From Taklimakanibacter lacteus (GTDB taxonomy: Bacteria > Pseudomonadota > Alphaproteobacteria > Rhizobiales > Aestuariivirgaceae), in the NCBI GenBank assembly GCA_003576695.1, contig QOZQ01000015.1:1-64000 (forward strand): 64,000 nucleotides of DNA, given 5' to 3'. The position numbers were made by a program, and so were the translations under genes. Positions 60,770 through 64,000 of the stretch are shown here, piece after piece. The notes below the pieces were generated by a model. That model ran no database searches. It had not been told where the DNA came from and saw only the letters and a list, made by a program, of their open reading frames with translations. Numbering within the stretch: position 1 is the stretch's first letter; every line of letters starts with the position of its first letter.

Positions 60770-61768
60770 TTACGGCGCCGAATCGTAGAGCTTGGCCATG
60801 TGCAACGGATTGTTCATCGTCAGCTCGCCGAAGAAGCCGATATGCTGGACGATGGCGTCCTGGTTGATGGGCGCCTGCTTGCCGCCGAACTTCACGAAAT
60901 TGCGGTCCGGGTGATAGCGGAAGCGCAGAGCCGTAGTGTCGATGAAGTAGGTCGTATTGGCTGGCATGGCCGAGCCGATACCGCCTTCGAGCACCACGTC
61001 CACCGACTTGCCGGCGCCAAAGTATTTCAACGACGTGAAGCCGAGCTTGCCCAGCTCGTTCTCGTTGGTGATCTGCTGGATCGCCACCGTGGCGGCCGTG
61101 TAGGCGATATAATGCTCGGATGAGCACAGGATCAGGTTAGGCCCTTTATTGCCGCGGCTACGGGCGATCATGATATTGTCGAAGATCGTCTTCACCGTGG
61201 AAGCCGACACGGTATTGATGCCGGCAAAGGCCGAATTGGCGTCATAGGACGTCGTCTGCCAGATCGGATTTGAGCGGGCGATGCCGCCATAGGAGCCGGC
61301 ATTCACCGTCGTCGGGATGACGAGCTGCAGGCCGCCGATCTGGTTCGCGGCGGTGCCCGCCGAATGGAGATCCTCGACGAAGCGGTCGGTCAGCTCCTGC
61401 TCGGCGGCCATCATATGCTCTTCCATGATGTCCTTGAGCTGGTTGGTGCCGGAGTTCTTGAGGATGTCCTCGCCCGACAGCGTTACCGACACGGCGGCCT
61501 GCTTGGGGGTGAATTCGGCATCGTTGAAGAGCTCGGCCGGCTGCGGATTGAGGAACTCATAGCCCGCATAGCGGATATAGGTTCCGCTTTCATTATAGAG
61601 CAGCCGCTCGCGGATGGTGGGGCCTGAGAAGGTCTTGAACTGGTTACGCTTCTTCATGACATGGAGAAGCGCGTTGGAGTTCGACACCAGGTCGGCATAG
61701 CCCTGGGAGCGGTCCTCCAGGGCCAGGGAGAACGCCTCTTGCAGGCGCTCATTGGGATTCATCGCCAT
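60770..61768 (-). CDS. phage major capsid protein
   Basis: 332 residues. HK97-like major capsid pattern: N-terminal helix NERLQEAFSLALEDRSQGYADLVSNSNALLHVM, GPTIRERLLYNESGTYIRYAGYEFL, QAAVSVTLSGEDILKNSGTNQLKDIMEEHMMAAEQELTDRFVEDLHSAG (about 90-140), and KSVDVVLEGGIGSAMPANTTYFIDTTALRFRYH near the end. Its scaffold-like gene is upstream and a decoration-like gene downstream. ATG at 61768 or 61762; a TTG-started extension to 61852 would translate a palindromic repeat. Confidence 0.87.
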   Translation of the reverse strand: MAMNPNERLQEAFSLALEDRSQGYADLVSNSNALLHVMKKRNQFKTFSGPTIRERLLYNESGTYIRYAGYEFLNPQPAELFNDAEFTPKQAAVSVTLSGEDILKNSGTNQLKDIMEEHMMAAEQELTDRFVEDLHSAGTAANQIGGLQLVIPTTVNAGSYGGIARSNPIWQTTSYDANSAFAGINTVSASTVKTIFDNIMIARSRGNKGPNLILCSSEHYIAYTAATVAIQQITNENELGKLGFTSLKYFGAGKSVDVVLEGGIGSAMPANTTYFIDTTALRFRYHPDRNFVKFGGKQAPINQDAIVQHIGFFGELTMNNPLHMAKLYDSAP

Positions 61769-61803
61769 TGCGGCGTCTCCTGATTGAAATGCTGTGGACT
61801 GGA

Positions 61804-61848
61804 GCATCGGGCCGAAAAGTGCGAAGCGGTTTTCGGATAACCCGATGC
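61804..61848. repeat. nested palindrome upstream of the major capsid gene
   Basis: 45 bases with outer arms GCATCGG/CCGATGC and inner CCGAAAA/TTTTCGG, near-identical to the copy at 54618-54662. It lies between the scaffold-like gene and the capsid gene, 36 bases before the capsid start. Confidence 0.87.
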
Positions 61849-61899
61849 GCAAACAAGGAGATAGAGCGCGGGGCCTCTTCTATGAGAGGGCCCGGCGCT

Positions 61900-62829
61900 C
61901 TATCCGAGGCCGAGCGACGCGAAGGAGCGGTCGAGGCTTTCCCGGGCGGTGACGGGCGCCTTGCGGGTCACCGGGTTTGAGCCGGAGGCAGGTGCGCCTG
62001 AGATGGAGAGCTGGCCCTTGCGGGTCTGATCCGTTTGGGCCGGTTGCGCCGCCGGGTTGAGCCGGTCGGCCATGTCATAGGCAGTCTCGAGGCTGTCAGC
62101 CATGCGCGTCGCCAGCAGGCGGCTGACGGTATCGGCGAATTCCTCGTCCTTCATACGCGGATGCGTCTCGGCAAAGGCCTTCACCTGCCGCTCGATCTCT
62201 TCATTCTGGCGCGCCGCCAGGCTGGAGGTGACGCCGCCGATCTGGTTGCGCAGATCGGCAATCTCCTGGCGAATGCCGTGCAGCGGCTGGTCCGCTCCGG
62301 GCTCCTTGCTGCCGCCGTCCAGAATGAGGTTTGCATAATCGGCTGGCGCAAGCCCTGCGTGGTCGAGCACAGTCTGGATGGCAAGCAGCTTTTCCTGCCG
62401 GTCATCGGACAGAAGCGCCCTGTCCAGCGCCGTATAGCGCTCCATCGCCTCATGCACCGTCGTATTGTGCTGCTTCGCCAGCGCGAAATAGGGCTTCAGG
62501 GGCTCGACCGTCTTGCGATATTGGGTCAGCCCCCCTTCCAGTTCGCGCAAGGCGCGATGAGTCTCCGCCCTGACTGTTTCGGGTGCGGCCTGCCACGCGG
62601 CCCTGGCCTCTGCCGCAAAGCGTGCCGGCGCTTCCTCGTCCGATGGCGTTGGGCTCGCGGATGCGTCGGCCTCCCTGGCCACGGTCTCGTTTGTGCTGCC
62701 GGCATCGAGCGCGGCGAAGGCGCGATCGATCGACGCGCGGGGCGCTTTCGCCGTCGCGGTTTCCTGTGCCGTCGAAACGGACACCGTCTCGCCGGTCCTG
62801 TCACTTGCTTCGGCGCTGTCAGTCATCAT
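61900..62829 (-). CDS. phage scaffold-like protein
   Basis: 309 residues, low hydrophobicity and strongly helical with Ala/Glu/Arg content: EAPARFAAEARAAWQAAPETVRAETHRALRELEGGLTQYRKTVEPLKPYFALAKQHN, HGIRQEIADLRNQIGGVTSSLAARQNEEIERQVKAFAE. This, plus its place just upstream of the capsid gene, matches scaffolding proteins such as P22 gp8. A basic/Ser-rich tail (TARESLDRSFASLGLG) could bind the coat. First visible late gene. Confidence 0.8.
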   Translation of the reverse strand: MMTDSAEASDRTGETVSVSTAQETATAKAPRASIDRAFAALDAGSTNETVAREADASASPTPSDEEAPARFAAEARAAWQAAPETVRAETHRALRELEGGLTQYRKTVEPLKPYFALAKQHNTTVHEAMERYTALDRALLSDDRQEKLLAIQTVLDHAGLAPADYANLILDGGSKEPGADQPLHGIRQEIADLRNQIGGVTSSLAARQNEEIERQVKAFAETHPRMKDEEFADTVSRLLATRMADSLETAYDMADRLNPAAQPAQTDQTRKGQLSISGAPASGSNPVTRKAPVTARESLDRSFASLGLG

Positions 62830-62927
62830 GTGATCCTCATGCGATGCATGTCCCGGCCGGCGGAACCATCTTTCAGGAAAAGCCGTTTCCCATTCGGGAG
62901 AATGTTCAACTGAGAGCCGCCTGCCTC

Positions 62928-63164
62928 ATGCTCTTCTATGTGTCTTTTGAGACGCCCGGATTCCTGGTGGCGATCCACCGGGGCGGCTGCCGTCATTGCC
63001 GGAATGGCACCGTTCAGAGCACGGCCGATGCCCGTCACCTGTCCTGGTCGCGAGTTTTCGGGAGTCATGCCGAGGCCTTGCGGCATGCCCGCAATACCTA
63101 TGGCTTCTTCAGAGCGGCGGTGAACTGCAGCGACTGCCACCCGGAAGGGTCCGGGCAGGCCTGA
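62928..63164 (+). CDS. small cysteine-containing hypothetical protein
   Basis: 78 residues: FETPGFLVAIHRGGCRHCRNGTVQ with a CxxC, then WSRVFGSHAEALRHARNTYGFFRAAVNCSDCHPE with another CxxC. The two CxxC pairs could bind zinc. It lies between the scaffold-like gene and the transposase remnant. Start by homologous-looking N-terminus only; the frame is open upstream to 62583 but that part is antisense to the scaffold gene. Confidence 0.5.
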   Translation: MLFYVSFETPGFLVAIHRGGCRHCRNGTVQSTADARHLSWSRVFGSHAEALRHARNTYGFFRAAVNCSDCHPEGSGQA

Positions 63165-63498
63165 CGAGTCTTTGACTGGAGCGTTCTACGCAGTCCGGGG
63201 TATCAAAGAGAAAGCCCGCCCTACTGGCATAGGGCGAGCCTCAGTACAGAGCTCGAATTTATTCCACCCGGACTCTCGCCGTCTTTTTTGCCGTCCTCAT
63301 GATTGGATATCATCCGCACACAAACTTCAATGCCCGCTGCGAAATTCAGAAACGGTGTGCTTTTCCGGCAACACACACTCTCGATGTCTTCATGGATCGG
63401 GCTTCACGGGATCGTGGGGCGGTTATTCGGCACACTGATCGATCCTGATAATTTCCAAATCTCACGCTTGTGTCCGCAAAGTCAAGCGCGCCGTGATG
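63165..63498. other. noncoding stretch before the transposase remnant
   Basis: No gene is supported. A 7-bp stem CGCCCTA/TAGGGCG around CTGGCA is at 63217-63236 without a T-run. Short open frames on the plus strand (63172-63438, 63303-63548) have no coding character. The right end abuts the point where transposase similarity stops. Confidence 0.5.
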
Positions 63499-63970
63499 GC
63501 GTGCGATCAATGGCGACATACAGGTACAGCTTACCTTCGGCGGTCTGAACCTCAGCGATGTCGATGTGGAAGTAGCCGACTGGATAGCTCTTGAGCTTCT
63601 TCTTTTAGCTTGTCGCCTTCGATGTCAGGCAACCGTCCGATCCCGTGACGCTGCAGGCAGCGATGCAATGAAGATCGTGTCAGGTGCGGAACGGTCGGCT
63701 GCAAGGCGTAGAGGCAATCGTCCCGAGGCAGGAGCGTGTGTTTGCGGAACGCGACGATGATCGCCTCCTCCTTGATCGACGGCACGGTCGACCTCGGTTC
63801 TTTCGGGCCAGTCGGCACATCGGTGACCGAAGTCCGGCTCTTCCACTTCGCCACCGTCTTCTGGTTGATGCCGTAGCGCTTGGCGAGCCGCCTCAGGCTC
63901 TCTTGGCTATTTTGTATTGCCGACGGATCGCCTCTGTCGTGGTGGCGCTCCCGTGAAGAACCTAGCCCAT
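63499..63970 (-). pseudogene. IS481-family transposase remnant, frameshifted and truncated
   Basis: Read from ATG at 63970 on the minus strand, the third codon is TAG. An N-terminal HTH (SLRRLAKRYGINQKTVAKWK) is out of frame with the start, the next part (PTGPKEPRSTVPSIKEEAII, LPRDDCLYALQPTVPHLTRS, LHRCLQRHGIGRLPDIEGDK) is intact, a frameshift follows, and then KSYPVGYFHIDIAEVQTAEG and KLYLYVAIDRT resume in another frame before homology ends at about 63499. The DDE catalytic core's later part is missing. So it is dead: one stop, two frameshifts, one truncation. Confidence 0.9.
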
Positions 63971-64000
63971 GGCACTTCCTTTGATTCGTGCGACAATAGT

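Larger units (their letters stand above)
44871..62829 (-). mobile_element. prophage or prophage remnant (short-tailed-phage-like late genes)
   Basis: Contiguous minus-strand virion and lysis genes from scaffold and capsid (right) to lysis (left). Portal, terminase, integrase, repressor and replication genes are not in the window. No attachment-site duplicates were found. Plus-strand cargo genes interrupt it. The left limit is set at the last coupled lysis gene; the right limit is the scaffold-like gene and may extend past the window end, where a broken transposase lies. It is either a remnant or the left part of a prophage continuing to the right. Confidence 0.8.

Noticed and set aside
63172-63438. 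88-residue plus-strand open frame
   Set aside because: No ribosome site, atypical composition, and no motif; lies in a noncoding gap beside a decayed transposase.

Overview
The window is high-GC DNA from an alphaproteobacterium, most likely a member of the Hyphomicrobiales (rhizobial order). This rests on the families present: a MucR/Ros zinc-finger regulator, DUF1491, DUF5330, BA14K-like, PAS_5, DUF2336 and DUF1127 proteins, a TIGR03808-type Tat-exported beta-helix protein, an L-2-amino-thiazoline-4-carboxylate hydrolase, a RibB carrying a GTP-cyclohydrolase-II-like tail, and palindromic repeats of the kind scattered through rhizobial genomes. All family names come from reading the translations; no database search was run.

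Positions 1 to about 44,850 are an ordinary chromosomal stretch. In order: envelope and regulatory genes (DUF1491, peptidoglycan-binding, DUF5330, sufE, BA14K-like, PAS, mucR, DUF2336); oligopeptidase B; a small RelE/ParE toxin-antitoxin pair; a trehalose operon (otsB, a GH15 hydrolase, otsA, overlapping genes); glutaryl-CoA dehydrogenase coupled to an acetyltransferase and an amine-oxidase-like flavoprotein; a superoxide dismutase with a possible Tat-exported form; a methyltransferase/AraC divergent pair; an HTH-RibB fusion behind a palindromic operator; a rimK cluster (retropepsin-like protease, ATP-grasp ligase, AspA/AstE hydrolase); a LysR/GST pair; a HerA-like ATPase; the two methylmalonyl-CoA mutase subunits followed by an unknown gene; a Tat-exported beta-helix protein; an MFS transporter coupled to an asparaginase; tRNA-Gln(TTG) and tRNA-Pro(CGG); a MarR/cysteine-synthase-like divergent pair; tRNA-Arg(TCG); and several small secreted or membrane proteins.

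Positions 44,871 to about 62,830 are a prophage or prophage remnant. Read on the minus strand it runs: scaffold-like protein, major capsid protein, small virion protein, cargo genes, coiled-coil protein, tail accessory protein, large tail/hub protein, GNAT enzyme, S74-chaperone-tipped protein, internal virion-like protein, tail fibre, exported trypsin-like protease, amidase endolysin, nested spanins, and an HExxH protein. The last five are translationally coupled into one lysis cassette. Small plus-strand genes, mostly membrane proteins, interrupt the late genes, and nested palindromic repeats fill the gaps. No portal, terminase, integrase or replication gene is visible. The right end of the window carries a frameshifted, truncated IS481-type transposase.

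The items most worth a second look are: the lysis cassette with two proteases; the HTH-RibB fusion with its own candidate operator; the dual-start superoxide dismutase; the prophage cargo (a HEPN-motif protein, and a secreted/membrane pair); and a structured, repeat-rich 650-base noncoding region inside the prophage.
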